NCBI RefSeq assembly: GCF_012295525.1
Contig: NZ_CP051167.1
Span: forward strand, 620,001 to 684,000
Reading direction: 5' to 3'
Source: Oxynema aestuarii AP17
GTDB taxonomy: Bacteria > Cyanobacteriota > Cyanobacteriia > Cyanobacteriales > Laspinemataceae
DNA length: 64,000 nucleotides
Part shown: positions 1 to 10,118 of the stretch, in pieces
Layout of the letters: every line of letters begins with the position of its first letter
How positions within the stretch are numbered: the first letter of the stretch is position 1
Notes under the pieces: model-generated
What the model saw: the letters and a program-made list of their open reading frames with translations, nothing else
Told to the model about the DNA's origin: nothing
Databases searched by the model: none
Translations under genes and position numbers: made by a program

Positions 1-132
1 CAGCCCAGCCAGGGAGACGGGGGACGGCGATCGGAGGATAGGCGATCGAGCTGCGAACGCGCGGGGGTTGCTAAGATTTTCTCAAAGCGGTGCAAACTTA
101 AATAACAAGTAATACTCGCGCAATCATTAAGA

Positions 133-159
133 TCGCTAAGATTAGTGTCGCTAAGATTA
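133..159. promoter_or_regulatory. Direct repeats upstream of the first response regulator
   Basis: TCGCTAAGATTA occurs twice with a 15 bp period (133-144 and 148-159), and the core GCTAAGATT occurs once more at 70-78. The group lies 70-160 bp before the response regulator start. Spaced direct repeats in this position could bind a regulator, but no family is recognisable, so the role is inferred from position alone. Confidence 0.25.
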
Positions 160-231
160 CCGTGCCGATGGAGGCATCTCCCTCAAACCCACTGATTGCG
201 ATTTGCCGACCGAGCCACTAGAGGGTCACTC

Positions 232-960
232 ATGAAAATCATTTTAGTTATTGAAGACGAAAGCGCAGTTTTAACAAATATTCTCGAAATTCTCGAATGC
301 GGCGGCTTTAAAGCGATCGGCGCCGAAAACGGGCAAATCGGCGTTCAACTGGCCAAAGAAAATCTGCCCAACTTAATTTTATGTGACATCATGATGCCCG
401 TCCTCGACGGCTACGGCGTACTCAACGAACTGCGTCAAGATCCGACCACCGCGACGATTCCGTTGATTTTCCTGACCGCCAAAGCCGAAGCCCAGGATTT
501 GCGAGAAGGGATGAATCTCGGAGCCGACGATTATCTGACCAAACCCTTTCGGCGAAAGGATTTGCTCGAAGCGGTCAATACCCGTCTCGCCAAACAAGCC
601 GCCGTCATGCAGCAGTACGATCGCGAGCGCCAGCGCGCCGAAGGACTGCAGAGTAAAATGCTCGAACTCGAAGAGCTGACGAATACGAAAGAAGGCTTGT
701 TGATGAAGTTGATCGAGGATTTACGCAATCCGCTCTCCAAGATTAACTTGGCGATTCACATGTTAAAAAACATGCCTGCCGGAGCGTCGCGCGATCGCTA
801 TTTAGAAATCCTGCAAGAAGAATTCAACCGCGAAATTTCCCTGATCGAACAAGTCTCCGACTTGCAAGAACTGTTAACCGTAGACAATTTTAAATTGTTG
901 CGTCAGTTTAACTTGCTCGGCGGCAATCTCAACGATCTTCCCCCGCAAAAAAATGAATGA
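232..960 (+). CDS. Response regulator with HisKA-like tail lacking the histidine
   Basis: Cytoplasmic two-component protein of 242 residues. Residues 1-120 are a receiver domain with acidic pair E8/D9, phospho-acceptor D52 in LILCDIMMP, T82 and K104 in YLTKP. Residues about 150-225 resemble the dimerisation helices of histidine kinases. There the H-box reads EDLRNPL, so glutamate 162 replaces the phospho-histidine, and no ATPase domain follows. It is therefore not a kinase; it may dimerise with, or compete for, partner kinases. I start it at 232 (MKIILVIEDE) because the two downstream paralogs begin the same way; an in-frame ATG at 196 would add 12 unrelated residues. It is the first of five co-directional signalling genes. 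Confidence 0.85.
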   Translation: MKIILVIEDESAVLTNILEILECGGFKAIGAENGQIGVQLAKENLPNLILCDIMMPVLDGYGVLNELRQDPTTATIPLIFLTAKAEAQDLREGMNLGADDYLTKPFRRKDLLEAVNTRLAKQAAVMQQYDRERQRAEGLQSKMLELEELTNTKEGLLMKLIEDLRNPLSKINLAIHMLKNMPAGASRDRYLEILQEEFNREISLIEQVSDLQELLTVDNFKLLRQFNLLGGNLNDLPPQKNE

Positions 961-1277
961 GTCCGCGCCGCTCGTCGATTATTCTGGAATAAACTGCCCG
1001 TGGTTAGAGATCGAGCAGCCCGCAGTGAGCCGATCGCGAGCGACCCGCGCCAAGCGGTTGGCAACCGCTTCACCCTTGTGGCGCCAACCGAGACGGCTGG
1101 CGATCGCCCGTGCGGGTGGATACGAGCGCTCCTCTCGCAGGCGTTGAACGGCGGCGAACGAGGGAGCTCCTCCCGGTCCATCGCTTCCGTGCGCGCAAGA
1201 TCGAGATCTGAGTTTAAATTCCCCCAGCCATGAGAGCTAGTGAAATTGCCGCCTCTTACTTGCAACCTAAATCGATG
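961..1277. other. Intergenic region, no gene seen
   Basis: GC-rich spacer between two paralogous receiver genes. It holds several CGATCG-type sites and a 19 bp palindrome at 1052-1070 (AAGCGGTTG, one base, CAACCGCTT). Short open frames here overlap each other and show no recognisable protein. Confidence 0.5.
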
Positions 1278-3101
1278 ATGAAAACAATTTTGGTGATAGA
1301 GGACGAGGAATTTGTCCGAGCCAACATTCTCGAAATCCTTGACTCGATGAACTTCGGGACCCTCGGTGCTGAAAATGGCAAAATTGGGGTAGAACTCGCG
1401 CAACAACACCTTCCGGACTTGATCTTGTGCGATATTAAAATGCCCGAACTCGACGGCTACGGGGTTCTGACCGAATTGCGTCAGGATCCGACAACCGCCA
1501 CGATTCCCTTTATTTTTTTAACGGCGAAAGCCGAAGTCGCCGACCTGCGCCAGGGAATGAACCTCGGAGCGGACGATTATTTGACTAAACCTTTCCGACG
1601 GGCCGAATTGCTCAGTGCGGTGTCGGTGCGCCTGGAAAAACAGGCGGCCATGCAACAGCGCTACAGTCACGAAAAACAAGAGCTGATCGCCTCCTTGCAG
1701 CAAGTCAAAGCGCGACTGAATGACTCGGTGCACTACGATCCGCTCACCAAATTGCCCAATCAACTGCTGTTGCGCGAACAGTTCGATCGCATCGAAACTC
1801 AAGCCGAGGGAGGACAACAGCCGATCCCGATCCTTTATATCGGGTTGGATCGCTTCAGCCGCATCGTCGAAACCTTGGGTCATGCGTTAAGCGATCGCCT
1901 CATTCAGGAAGTTGCCCGCCGCCTGCTCAGTTGCGTCAATCCCGACGATACCGTAGCTCACCTCAACGGGGAACGCTTCGCGATCGTTCAATCTCCCTTC
2001 AGTCAAAACCTTCGCCCGAATTCCCTCGGACGCGATCGGTTCGCCAATGGGGACGGGCTCCCTTGTTTGCCATTGGTCGAGCACATTCTCGAAACCATGG
2101 CTCGTCCGTTCTTGTTAGACCGTCACGAAATTTTTATGACCGTCAGCATCGGAATCGGGATTTATCCGGTTCACGCCCGCGATATCGACAACTTGATGAA
2201 GCGCGCCGGAGCGGCGATGTCGCGGGCGCAACAACTCGGCGGCAATCAATATGAATTTTATAACCCGTCGTTGACCGCTCACGCGATCGCCGATTTGAAT
2301 TTAGAAACCAGTTTACGCTACGCCTTGGAGCGATCGGAATTTCTGGTTTACTATCAACCCCAAGTCGAACTCAAAACCGGAAAAATTGCTGGAGCGGAAG
2401 CCTTAGTGCGCTGGCAACATCCCGAAAAAGGCTTGGTGTCTCCGGGAAAATTTATTCCCCTCGCCGAAGAAATCGGCTTGATCGTTCCCATCGGACAGTG
2501 GGTGTTAGAAACCGCTTGCAGCCAAATTCAACAGTGGCAAGCACGGGGCTTGTTTGAGGGCAGACTGGCGATCAACCTCTCGATCCGGCAATTCAACCAG
2601 CCCGATTTAGTGCCGAAATTAGCAGAAATTTTAGAGACGACCGGGTTAGAACCGTCTACGTTAGAAATTGAAGTTACTGAAAGTCTTTTAGTTCAAAATA
2701 TTGACAATACGATCGCCAAGTTAAAGGCGATTAAAGCTTTGGGAATGACGATCGCCCTCGACGATTTCGGTACCGGGTATTCTTCCCTGAGTTACTTGCA
2801 ACAATTCCCCTTCGATATTTTAAAAATCGATCGCTGCTTCGTGCGAAACTTACCCGAAGACCGCAAAAATGCGGCGATCGCCACCGCCATTTTACAGATG
2901 GCTCACGGACTCAATTTAAAAGTAGTGGCCGAAGGCGTAGAAACTTATCAAGAATTATTGTTTTTATACGGCCAAGAGTGCGATACTTTACAGGGCTATT
3001 TATTCAGTCCTCCAATTGCCACCAGCGAGTTTGAAACCCTACTGAGGACGGGCAAAAAACTCAAGCTTCCCGAAACTGACGACTATCTCCCTTCTTATTG
3101 A
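1278..3101 (+). CDS. Receiver-GGDEF-EAL protein, likely c-di-GMP phosphodiesterase
   Basis: Predicted response regulator of 607 residues acting on cyclic di-GMP. Residues 1-120 are a receiver with phospho-acceptor in LILCDIKMP, nearly identical to the preceding gene. Residues about 150-320 are a GGDEF-type domain, but the signature is NGERF (residues 230-234), so cyclase activity is probably lost and the domain may only sense GTP. Residues about 345-600 are an EAL domain with intact EALVRW (E374), DDFGTGYSSL and KVVAEGVET, expected to hydrolyse c-di-GMP to pGpG. Start codons at 1230, 1275 and 1278 are all possible; 1278 matches the MK-ILVIEDE start of its neighbours. I infer that phosphorylation of the receiver controls the EAL output. 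Confidence 0.88.
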   Translation: MKTILVIEDEEFVRANILEILDSMNFGTLGAENGKIGVELAQQHLPDLILCDIKMPELDGYGVLTELRQDPTTATIPFIFLTAKAEVADLRQGMNLGADDYLTKPFRRAELLSAVSVRLEKQAAMQQRYSHEKQELIASLQQVKARLNDSVHYDPLTKLPNQLLLREQFDRIETQAEGGQQPIPILYIGLDRFSRIVETLGHALSDRLIQEVARRLLSCVNPDDTVAHLNGERFAIVQSPFSQNLRPNSLGRDRFANGDGLPCLPLVEHILETMARPFLLDRHEIFMTVSIGIGIYPVHARDIDNLMKRAGAAMSRAQQLGGNQYEFYNPSLTAHAIADLNLETSLRYALERSEFLVYYQPQVELKTGKIAGAEALVRWQHPEKGLVSPGKFIPLAEEIGLIVPIGQWVLETACSQIQQWQARGLFEGRLAINLSIRQFNQPDLVPKLAEILETTGLEPSTLEIEVTESLLVQNIDNTIAKLKAIKALGMTIALDDFGTGYSSLSYLQQFPFDILKIDRCFVRNLPEDRKNAAIATAILQMAHGLNLKVVAEGVETYQELLFLYGQECDTLQGYLFSPPIATSEFETLLRTGKKLKLPETDDYLPSY

Positions 3102-3331
3102 AGCCGCTCTTTCTAGCCACGGAAGGCAAAATCGCGAACTGACGGACCCGCAGGTGGGGGAGCGAAACTGGGGTTCAAAACTCTTGCTATATTGAGATCG
3201 AGCTGTCAAACGGGGCGATCGCCCACTCGCGCTTTCCTCCTGTAGGGTAACCCACTGCACCTTTGCAAGATCCAGCTAAGCTCGACGCCGGACGGCAATC
3301 AGACCCTCGAATTCAAAAGTGAGCGATCGAT

Positions 3332-3358
3332 AAAATACTCGTCGTAGAAGATGAAGAA
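3332..3358 (+). repeat. Duplicated receiver-domain start, out of frame
   Basis: Just before the next gene, one frame reads KILVVEDEE without a start codon and behind an upstream TGA. About 25 bp later the true gene begins MKKILVIEDE in another frame. The two stretches form an imperfect tandem repeat of about 24 bp. It looks like the relic of an earlier receiver-gene 5-prime end left by duplication. Confidence 0.55.
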
Positions 3359-4454
3359 GATTCTAGTCATTGAAGATGAAATGTCAGTGCGCGATAACAT
3401 CGTCGAACTGCTCGATGCGGAGAACTTCGAGACCGTTGCTGCCGAAAATGGTGTGGAAGGGGTCAAACGGGCGCGCGAAGAGTTGCCGGATTTGATTTTG
3501 TGCGATGTGATGATGCCCCACCTCGACGGCTATGGGGTGTTGGAAGCGTTGCAAAGCGATCGCACGACCGCGACGATTCCCTTTATCTTTTTAACGGCGA
3601 AGGCGGACAAAGCGGATACCCGCAAGGGGATGGAGTTGGGAGCCGACGACTATCTGACCAAACCATTTACGATCGATGAATTACTCGGGGCGATCGCCAC
3701 CCGCCTGCAAAAACAAGCGACCATTGCAGAGCAATCCCAGCAAAAACTAGAGGAATTGCGCAATACGATCGCCCTGTCCCTTCCCCACGAACTGCGGACC
3801 CCGATCAACGGCATTTTAGGCTACGCCCAACTGCTCGCGGAAGACTACGAAGATCTCGATCGCCAAGAAGCTTTAGAGATGTTGGAAGGTATCCAAGTTT
3901 CGGCCAAACGACTGCACCGACTGGTACAAAATTACTTGTTATATGCCGAAATCGAGATCGTCGCCCGCGACCCGCAACGGTTGCAATATTGGACGAATAA
4001 TATCGGCGCCCACAGCCCGAGCGAGATCGAACGGGCGGCGCGATCGAAACTGGTGGAGGCGGGACGAGAAGGCGACCTCTGCCTCGATCTCGAAACCGCA
4101 TCGATTGCGATTTCCGCAGTTCACCTGCATAAAATTGTCGAAGAATTAACCGATAACGCCTGCAAATATTCCTCTTCCGGGACGCCGATTCGCGTCGTCG
4201 GACGCAAAGAAGAACCCACCGACTACTGCTTGAGAATTGTCGATCGCGGGCGGGGGATGAGCGCCACCCAGATTGCCAATGTCGGCGCCTACATGCAGTT
4301 CGAGCGCAAACTTTACGAACAACAGGGATCCGGTCTGGGATTGGCGATCGTCCGACGGTTGAGCCAACTCTACGGGGGCGACCTCAAGCTCGATAGCATT
4401 CCCGAGGGCGAAACGACGGCGACGGTGCGCCTGCCCTTACTAGAATGGACTTGA
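3351..4454 (+). CDS. Hybrid receiver-histidine kinase
   Basis: Soluble 367-residue hybrid protein. The receiver (1-120) has D52 in LILCDVMMP and K104. A short linker leads to a HisKA domain with an intact H-box PHELRTPIN (H146). The ATPase domain has N-box EELTDNACKYS near 265-275, G1 IVDRGRGM and G2 GSGLGLAIV near 327-335. With an N-terminal receiver and no sensor or membrane segment, it should take its input from another kinase and pass phosphate on. It is the third gene in a row with the same receiver type (shared tracts DGYGVL, TATIP and LGADDYLTKPF), so recent tandem duplication is likely. The start at 3351 follows the repeated receiver-like stretch. Confidence 0.88.
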   Translation: MKKILVIEDEMSVRDNIVELLDAENFETVAAENGVEGVKRAREELPDLILCDVMMPHLDGYGVLEALQSDRTTATIPFIFLTAKADKADTRKGMELGADDYLTKPFTIDELLGAIATRLQKQATIAEQSQQKLEELRNTIALSLPHELRTPINGILGYAQLLAEDYEDLDRQEALEMLEGIQVSAKRLHRLVQNYLLYAEIEIVARDPQRLQYWTNNIGAHSPSEIERAARSKLVEAGREGDLCLDLETASIAISAVHLHKIVEELTDNACKYSSSGTPIRVVGRKEEPTDYCLRIVDRGRGMSATQIANVGAYMQFERKLYEQQGSGLGLAIVRRLSQLYGGDLKLDSIPEGETTATVRLPLLEWT

Positions 4455-4632
4455 CATACTCCCCGGGGTGAACGCGGCAGTGCCAGTGCGACGATCGGGC
4501 TCGTTCGCGTTCGATCGGTGGGGTTTCCGGCGATCGCCGTCTCTCGGGAACAGGATCGCCACCCCTCGGCCCTCAGACCAAATTTTATCCACAAAACTCC
4601 GATGAAAAACACCCGATCGCTCTAGCAGGACG

Positions 4633-7600
4633 ATGGTTCTAGAGTTCACCTCCCCGTTAGCGGCAGTTTTGGATCGCCATCCCCTGGCGGTGGGTCCGGA
4701 AACTCCCCTCGCACAAGCTCTCGCCCTCATGCACCGGGGGCGAGTCAGCTATCTCGCCGTCGTCGAACCGTGGGGTCAGCGTGGGGGAGGCTCCTTACAA
4801 CCCGGTCAGCCTTGGCAATGGTTGGGGGTGTTCGCGGAAAGCGACGCGGTGCGCCTGCTCGCCGAGGAGCGGGACTTGGCGGCGCTCACCCTCGGCGACG
4901 CGACCCAGTGCCTCGGAAACGCCGTGGAAGCGACGGAAAGCCTCGATCTGACCCGGGCGATCGCCCTTCTCTACCAGCAGCAGTTTGCCCCGCTTCCGGT
5001 CAACAGTGCTACGGGTCAGCTTCTCGGGGCGATCGCCCCGGAAAGTCTCGCCCGCGCCCTTCACGTCACGCCGACCTTGCGCGATCTCCCGGTGGCTTCC
5101 CTGGATCTGACCGCTCCCGTGGCCATCGATCCGCGAGACTCGTACCGGGTCGCCGTCCGAGAGATGGCGCGGACGGGTCGCACCAGCGTGCTGTTAGCCC
5201 GCGCGGGGGAAGCGATCGCCACCGTCGCCGCAGCCGACGCGATCGCCGCCTGGGCCTGCGCAATTGACGCCGATCGCCCCCTGGAGGGTCAAGCCTGGAT
5301 CGCGCCCGTGTGCTGTCAGCAGGAGGATTCCTGGTGGACTGCCTACCAGTTAATGCAACTCCATCACGTCCGCCATTTGGCCGTTAAAGACGCGAATGGG
5401 GCGATCGTCGGCCTGCTCGAACTCACGGACCTGCTCGCCAGCCTCAGCCCCGAAGCCTTGCACTTCGGCGTTGCGCGCCCCACTCGCTCCGAAATCGGTC
5501 GGGATCGCCCCAACCCCCCCGTAAAAACGGTCGTCGAACAACTGCGCCTCGAAATCTTTCAGCGCCAGGTCGCCCAAAAGTTACTCCGTTTCAGCGAAGA
5601 ACGCTTTCGTCAGGCGATCGAAACTATGGCCGATTGGGTGTGGGAAATGAACGCCCAGGGGGTTTACACTTACGCCAGCCCGCGCATTCGCGATATTTTA
5701 GGCTACGAACCCGCCGAAATTGTCGGCACGACGGTATTCGACACCCTCGATCCGGCCCAGGTGGAGGCGTACCGGGAAACTTTCGGGCGGTTTTGGCGCG
5801 ATCGCCGCCCGTTCGAGTTGTTGAAACGCACGGTCCGCCACCGAGGCGGTCGTTGGGGGATCCTCGAAAGCAGTGGGGTTCCCCTGTTTAGTGCCGACGG
5901 CGAATTTCGGGGCTATCGCGGCGTGGATCGCGACATCACCGAACGAGAACAAGCCCGCCAAAAACTCGAACAGCTCAATCAAAGTTTGGAAAGTCGGGTG
6001 CGCCAACAAACCGCCGAACTGCGCCAGGTGGTCGAGCAATTACAAGCAGAAATTGCCTGCCGGGTTCAAGTCGAGTCGGCGTTGCGCGAGAGCGAACGAC
6101 GGCTCGAAAATATCCTCAATTCTCTCAATGACGTGGTGTGGTCGGTCTGCGCGCGAACTCACCAGTTACTTTATCTCAATCCGGTGACCGAGGTGGTGTT
6201 CGGGCGTACCTGTCGGGAATTTTTCGATCGCCCGGAACTGTGGTTGGAGGTGGTCCATCCCGCCGACCGCGATCGGGTGCGCGCCAATGCCCGGCAAGTG
6301 CTGACCCTCGGCTGGAAAGACCTCGAATATCGAATCGTGCGACCGGACGGCACAGTGCGCTGGCTTCACGATCGCGGTCAACTCTCGTTCGCAGAAGACG
6401 GTCAACCGTTACGCATCGACGGGATCGCCCGCGATATTACCGATCGCAAGCAGATCGAAGCGGCACTTTCCCAAACCGAACGCCGTTTTCGCGCGATTTT
6501 CGACCAGACGTTCCAGTATATGGCCGTGTTGACCGTCGAGGGAGCGATTTTGGAGGTCAACCAAACGACCTTGGATTTATGGGGGATTTCGGCACATGAG
6601 GCGATCGGCTGTTCGTTTTGGGACGCGCCTCGCCGCGATTTGACGGGCGATCGCCCTTATCCGTGCTGGTCCGAGGCGGCGGCGACCCAAATTCGCTCGG
6701 GGGTAGCGGCGGCGGCGCGCGGCGAGTTCGTTCGCTGCGAAATCGAGGTGGAAATTGAGGGCGATCGCACAATCACGTTAGATATTTCGATCGAGCCGAT
6801 TCGCGACGATCTCGCCCGGGTGGTGCAGTTGATCGTGGAAGGGCGCGATCTGAGCGATCGCAAGGCGTTGGAACGGGAACTCGCCCAGCGCGAACAGTTG
6901 CTGCACTCGTTTTTTACGGCGATCGGTCAAGTTTACGTGGGGCTGTCTTTGCAAGATGAGCGCCTGCGTTATTTGCAAGTCAATCAGGCCCTCGCCGACA
7001 TCCACGGTGTCCCCGCCCGCGAGGCGATCGGCAAAACGGACCGCGAGATCTTCCCCGCCTGGGCCGATCGCGTGGTGCCGTTGCAAGAACAAGTGTTGCA
7101 CTCCGGGAAACCGTTGTTGAATTTGGAGTTGTCTTTTCCGACCCGGACGCGTCCCCAAAAGATACGCCATTGGATGGTGTACTATTTTCCGGTACCGTTG
7201 AATAAGGGCAGCCAGCGAGGGGTCGGCACCATTATTCTCGATATCACCGAACGCCAACAAGCGGAACAAGACCTGCGGGCGATTCGAGAACGACTCGAAC
7301 ACCTGTTGGCGGTCAATCCGACGGTGGTTTACAGCGCTGAAAGTTCGCCGCCTTACGCCACGACGTTTATTAGCGAGAATGTCACGCGACTGCTCGGTTA
7401 CGACTCCCAAGAGTTCTTAGAAAATCCCGCGTTTTGGGTCGATTGCATTCATCCTGACGATGCGGGTCGCTTTCGGGATGCTTTAGCCAGGGTGGGACGT
7501 TCGGAAGCGATCGTCGTCGAATATCGGTTTCGCCGTCGTCATGGCAGTTACTGTTGGGTGCGCGACCAACTGCGCCTGATTCGCGGCGATCGCCGTGCCG

Positions 7601-8325
7601 AAATTGTCGGCTGTTTTTATGACATTACCGAAAGTAAAAAAGCTGAGGCGCGCTTGAAAGCCTCTTTACAAGAAAAGGAAGTGCTACTTAAAGAGATTCA
7701 CCACCGGGTTAAAAATAACCTTCAAGTCATCTCCAGTTTGCTCAATCTCCAATCTAGAACTCTTGGGGATCCTCAAACCCGCCAATTATTTTATGACAGT
7801 CAAAATCGCATTCAGTCGATCGCTTTTATCCATGAAAAACTCTATCAATCTCAAGATTTAGCCCGGGTAGATTTCAGTCAATATATCAAAACACTAACAA
7901 ACCACTTGTTTCGTTCTTACGGCGCCAATATCCAACGGGTTTCCCTTAAAATTAATATTCATGACATCTTTCTCGGTGTCGATGTAGCAATTCCTTGTGG
8001 ACTAATTGTGAACGAATTGGTATCTAATGCCCTCAAGCATGGCTTTCCCGGCGATCGCACGGGGGAAATTTGGATCGCGTTATTTGACGAGTCCGCTTTG
8101 TCGAATTCCAGTCCATCTACCGTCCCCCTCGACCGGGCCGATCCCCAAATGATTTTGACCGTGGGGGACAATGGGGTCGGTTTACCCCAGGGGTTGAGTT
8201 TGGGCAACACTCAATCGTTGGGAATGCAACTGGTCAATACCTTAGTCAAGCAACTCAAAGGAAGCATGGAGTTGCTTGCCGAATCAGGGACGGTGTTTCG
8301 CATTGTCTTTCCCGTCCCCCACTAG
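4633..8325 (+). CDS. CBS-PAS multi-sensor histidine kinase (HisKA_2 type)
   Basis: Large 1230-residue sensor kinase without a clear membrane segment. Residues 1-290 contain about four CBS-like repeats, for example [11 protein letters not shown] and HVRHLAVKD, which often bind adenine nucleotides. Five PAS domains follow, starting near residues 325, 489, 616, 753 and 884; several end in the PAC-type DITER or DITDRK. The kinase core carries [17 protein letters not shown] near residue 1018, the H-box of the HisKA_2 class found in LOV and other light- or redox-linked kinases, followed by an ATPase domain with [13 protein letters not shown] and GDNGVGLP. Arginine-rich coiled segments link the PAS units. 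The ligands cannot be read from sequence. It probably feeds the receiver proteins next to it. Confidence 0.88.
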   Translation: MVLEFTSPLAAVLDRHPLAVGPETPLAQALALMHRGRVSYLAVVEPWGQRGGGSLQPGQPWQWLGVFAESDAVRLLAEERDLAALTLGDATQCLGNAVEATESLDLTRAIALLYQQQFAPLPVNSATGQLLGAIAPESLARALHVTPTLRDLPVASLDLTAPVAIDPRDSYRVAVREMARTGRTSVLLARAGEAIATVAAADAIAAWACAIDADRPLEGQAWIAPVCCQQEDSWWTAYQLMQLHHVRHLAVKDANGAIVGLLELTDLLASLSPEALHFGVARPTRSEIGRDRPNPPVKTVVEQLRLEIFQRQVAQKLLRFSEERFRQAIETMADWVWEMNAQGVYTYASPRIRDILGYEPAEIVGTTVFDTLDPAQVEAYRETFGRFWRDRRPFELLKRTVRHRGGRWGILESSGVPLFSADGEFRGYRGVDRDITEREQARQKLEQLNQSLESRVRQQTAELRQVVEQLQAEIACRVQVESALRESERRLENILNSLNDVVWSVCARTHQLLYLNPVTEVVFGRTCREFFDRPELWLEVVHPADRDRVRANARQVLTLGWKDLEYRIVRPDGTVRWLHDRGQLSFAEDGQPLRIDGIARDITDRKQIEAALSQTERRFRAIFDQTFQYMAVLTVEGAILEVNQTTLDLWGISAHEAIGCSFWDAPRRDLTGDRPYPCWSEAAATQIRSGVAAAARGEFVRCEIEVEIEGDRTITLDISIEPIRDDLARVVQLIVEGRDLSDRKALERELAQREQLLHSFFTAIGQVYVGLSLQDERLRYLQVNQALADIHGVPAREAIGKTDREIFPAWADRVVPLQEQVLHSGKPLLNLELSFPTRTRPQKIRHWMVYYFPVPLNKGSQRGVGTIILDITERQQAEQDLRAIRERLEHLLAVNPTVVYSAESSPPYATTFISENVTRLLGYDSQEFLENPAFWVDCIHPDDAGRFRDALARVGRSEAIVVEYRFRRRHGSYCWVRDQLRLIRGDRRAEIVGCFYDITESKKAEARLKASLQEKEVLLKEIHHRVKNNLQVISSLLNLQSRTLGDPQTRQLFYDSQNRIQSIAFIHEKLYQSQDLARVDFSQYIKTLTNHLFRSYGANIQRVSLKINIHDIFLGVDVAIPCGLIVNELVSNALKHGFPGDRTGEIWIALFDESALSNSSPSTVPLDRADPQMILTVGDNGVGLPQGLSLGNTQSLGMQLVNTLVKQLKGSMELLAESGTVFRIVFPVPH

Positions 8326-8440
8326 TACGCTTCCCTCCCGTCTGCATCGCCAAGCGACTTCAGACTGGAACGACCGACCCCCCATCGCCCCGGCTGCCCG
8401 TGGCATCCGAAGCCTGGAGTTCTTTTTGTAACCGCCCGAG

Positions 8441-8445
8441 GGAGG
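8441..8445 (+). promoter_or_regulatory. Ribosome binding site deciding the start at 8454
   Basis: GGAGG followed by eight bases and ATG at 8454. It favours 8454 over the in-frame GTG at 8400, which lacks such a site and would add 18 residues unlike a receiver domain. Confidence 0.65.
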
Positions 8446-8453
8446 CAAAAGTA

Positions 8454-10046
8454 ATGGCCAACGAGCAGATTTTGGTAGTCGAAGATGAAGGCATTGTCGC
8501 CCTTGATATTCAAAGTATGTTGGAAGATCTCGGATATCAAGTTCCCATTACGGTGGGATCGGGCGAGGAAGCCCTCGCCTCGATCGCCGAAAATCGACCG
8601 AATTTAGTCTTGATGGATATTAATTTGGACGGCGAAATCGACGGCGTAGAAACTGCCGAACAAATTCGCGACCGCTACAATATTCCGGTGGTCTATTTGA
8701 CCGCCTATAGCGACGACGATACCCTACAACGGGCCAAGTTGACCACGCCGTTCGACTATTTGGTCAAACCCCTGGAAGCCCGCAGCCTGAAAACGACGAT
8801 CGAAATGGCGATTTACCGCCACGAACTCGAACAGGAATTAAAACAGAGTAAGGAATGGTTTGCGACGACTTTGCGTTCGATTGGCGATGCGGTGATTGCT
8901 ACGGACGAAAGTCGTAAAATTGCTTTTCTCAATACGATCGCCGAACAGTTGACCGGATGGAGTCAAAATGAGGCGATCGGTCGCGAAGTTTCCGAAGTCT
9001 TGTACTTGATCGACGAGGATAAAGGGGTCGCGATCGCCGATCCCGGCTTGGCCTTTTTTTCCGGTCAATTATCTGGAGAAACGATCGACGAAGCCGTTTT
9101 AGTGGCCAAACAAGGACGCCATATTCCCATCGAAAATACGGTGACCCCGATTACCGATCGCAACAATCGTACCATTGGCGTTGTTTGGGTGTTTCGCGAT
9201 ATCAGCGATCGCAAACAAGCTGAAGCCCTCGAAAAAGACCGCATTCGTTTGGAAACGGAAGTCAAACAACGCTCGATCGCCGAAGCGGAAATTCGCCGTT
9301 CTCTCGAACTCGAACGCCAGTTGAGCGAACTCAAAAGCCGTTTAATTGCTAATGTTTCTCATGAATTTAGAACCCCGTTGAGTGTCATTCTCTCGTCGAG
9401 TGAGCTATTGCAAACCTACAGCGATATTTGGTCGGAAGAAAAAAAAAATAGCCACTTTCAACGGATTAAAAGCGCGATCGATTACATGACCAAACTGGTC
9501 AGCGATGTTTCTGTCATCGGTCAAGCCGAAGCCGGAAAACTCAGCATCAATCCCATTCCTCTAGAGTTGGTTCAATTTTGCCGCGATTTAGTCGAAGAAC
9601 GTCAAATCACCGCAGGCGATCGTTATCAAATCTCTTTTGAAACTAACCGCGATCGTCTTGAAGTAACCATCGACGATAAAATTCTCGAACATATTTTACT
9701 CAACCTGCTCTCCAACGCCCTCAAATACTCCCCCGAAGGCGGTCAAATTGAGTTCAAACTCACGTTAAAAGAGCGCGAATACACTCCAGACAATCCCTCT
9801 GACGAGGCGATCGTTATCAGAATTCAAGACCCCGGAATTGGCATTCCCCCCGAAGATCTCCCCAACCTCTTCAAATCCTTTCAACGGGCCACCAACGTCG
9901 GTACGATTCGCGGAACCGGATTGGGTTTGTCAATCGTTAGAAAATGTGTAGACTTACTCGAAGGTCAGATCGAAATTACAAGTAAAATTGGTCGCGGAAC
10001 GACGGTCACGGTCACCCTACCGCGATACTGCAAACAATCATCCTAG
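8454..10046 (+). CDS. Receiver-PAS-histidine kinase
   Basis: Hybrid kinase of 530 residues, cytoplasmic. The receiver occupies 1-122 with D55 in LVLMDINLDG; the form DGVETAEQI is the type often found at the front of cyanobacterial hybrid kinases. A PAS domain spans about 130-255 (SIGDAVIATDES, later VFRDISDRK). After a coiled linker the HisKA domain has VSHEFRTPLS (H303). The ATPase domain has NLLSNALKYSPEG near 417, DPGIGIPPEDLPNLF and GTGLGLSIVRK near 488. Its receiver is of a different subtype from the three earlier ones, so it is probably not a product of the same duplication. It closes the signalling cluster; no DNA-binding response regulator lies nearby. Confidence 0.88.
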   Translation: MANEQILVVEDEGIVALDIQSMLEDLGYQVPITVGSGEEALASIAENRPNLVLMDINLDGEIDGVETAEQIRDRYNIPVVYLTAYSDDDTLQRAKLTTPFDYLVKPLEARSLKTTIEMAIYRHELEQELKQSKEWFATTLRSIGDAVIATDESRKIAFLNTIAEQLTGWSQNEAIGREVSEVLYLIDEDKGVAIADPGLAFFSGQLSGETIDEAVLVAKQGRHIPIENTVTPITDRNNRTIGVVWVFRDISDRKQAEALEKDRIRLETEVKQRSIAEAEIRRSLELERQLSELKSRLIANVSHEFRTPLSVILSSSELLQTYSDIWSEEKKNSHFQRIKSAIDYMTKLVSDVSVIGQAEAGKLSINPIPLELVQFCRDLVEERQITAGDRYQISFETNRDRLEVTIDDKILEHILLNLLSNALKYSPEGGQIEFKLTLKEREYTPDNPSDEAIVIRIQDPGIGIPPEDLPNLFKSFQRATNVGTIRGTGLGLSIVRKCVDLLEGQIEITSKIGRGTTVTVTLPRYCKQSS

Positions 10047-10118
10047 CCAACTAGCCAACTCTCTTTTCTCTCTATTGACTGCTTTCAACCGCTTTCATCT
10101 TTTGCCCTAATTCTTGCC

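Noticed and set aside
903-1409. Minus-strand open frame of 168 codons across the gap between the first two receiver genes
   Set aside because: It overlaps the start of a well-supported receiver gene, is arginine/serine-rich and shows no domain. It is a by-product of GC-rich coding DNA on the other strand.
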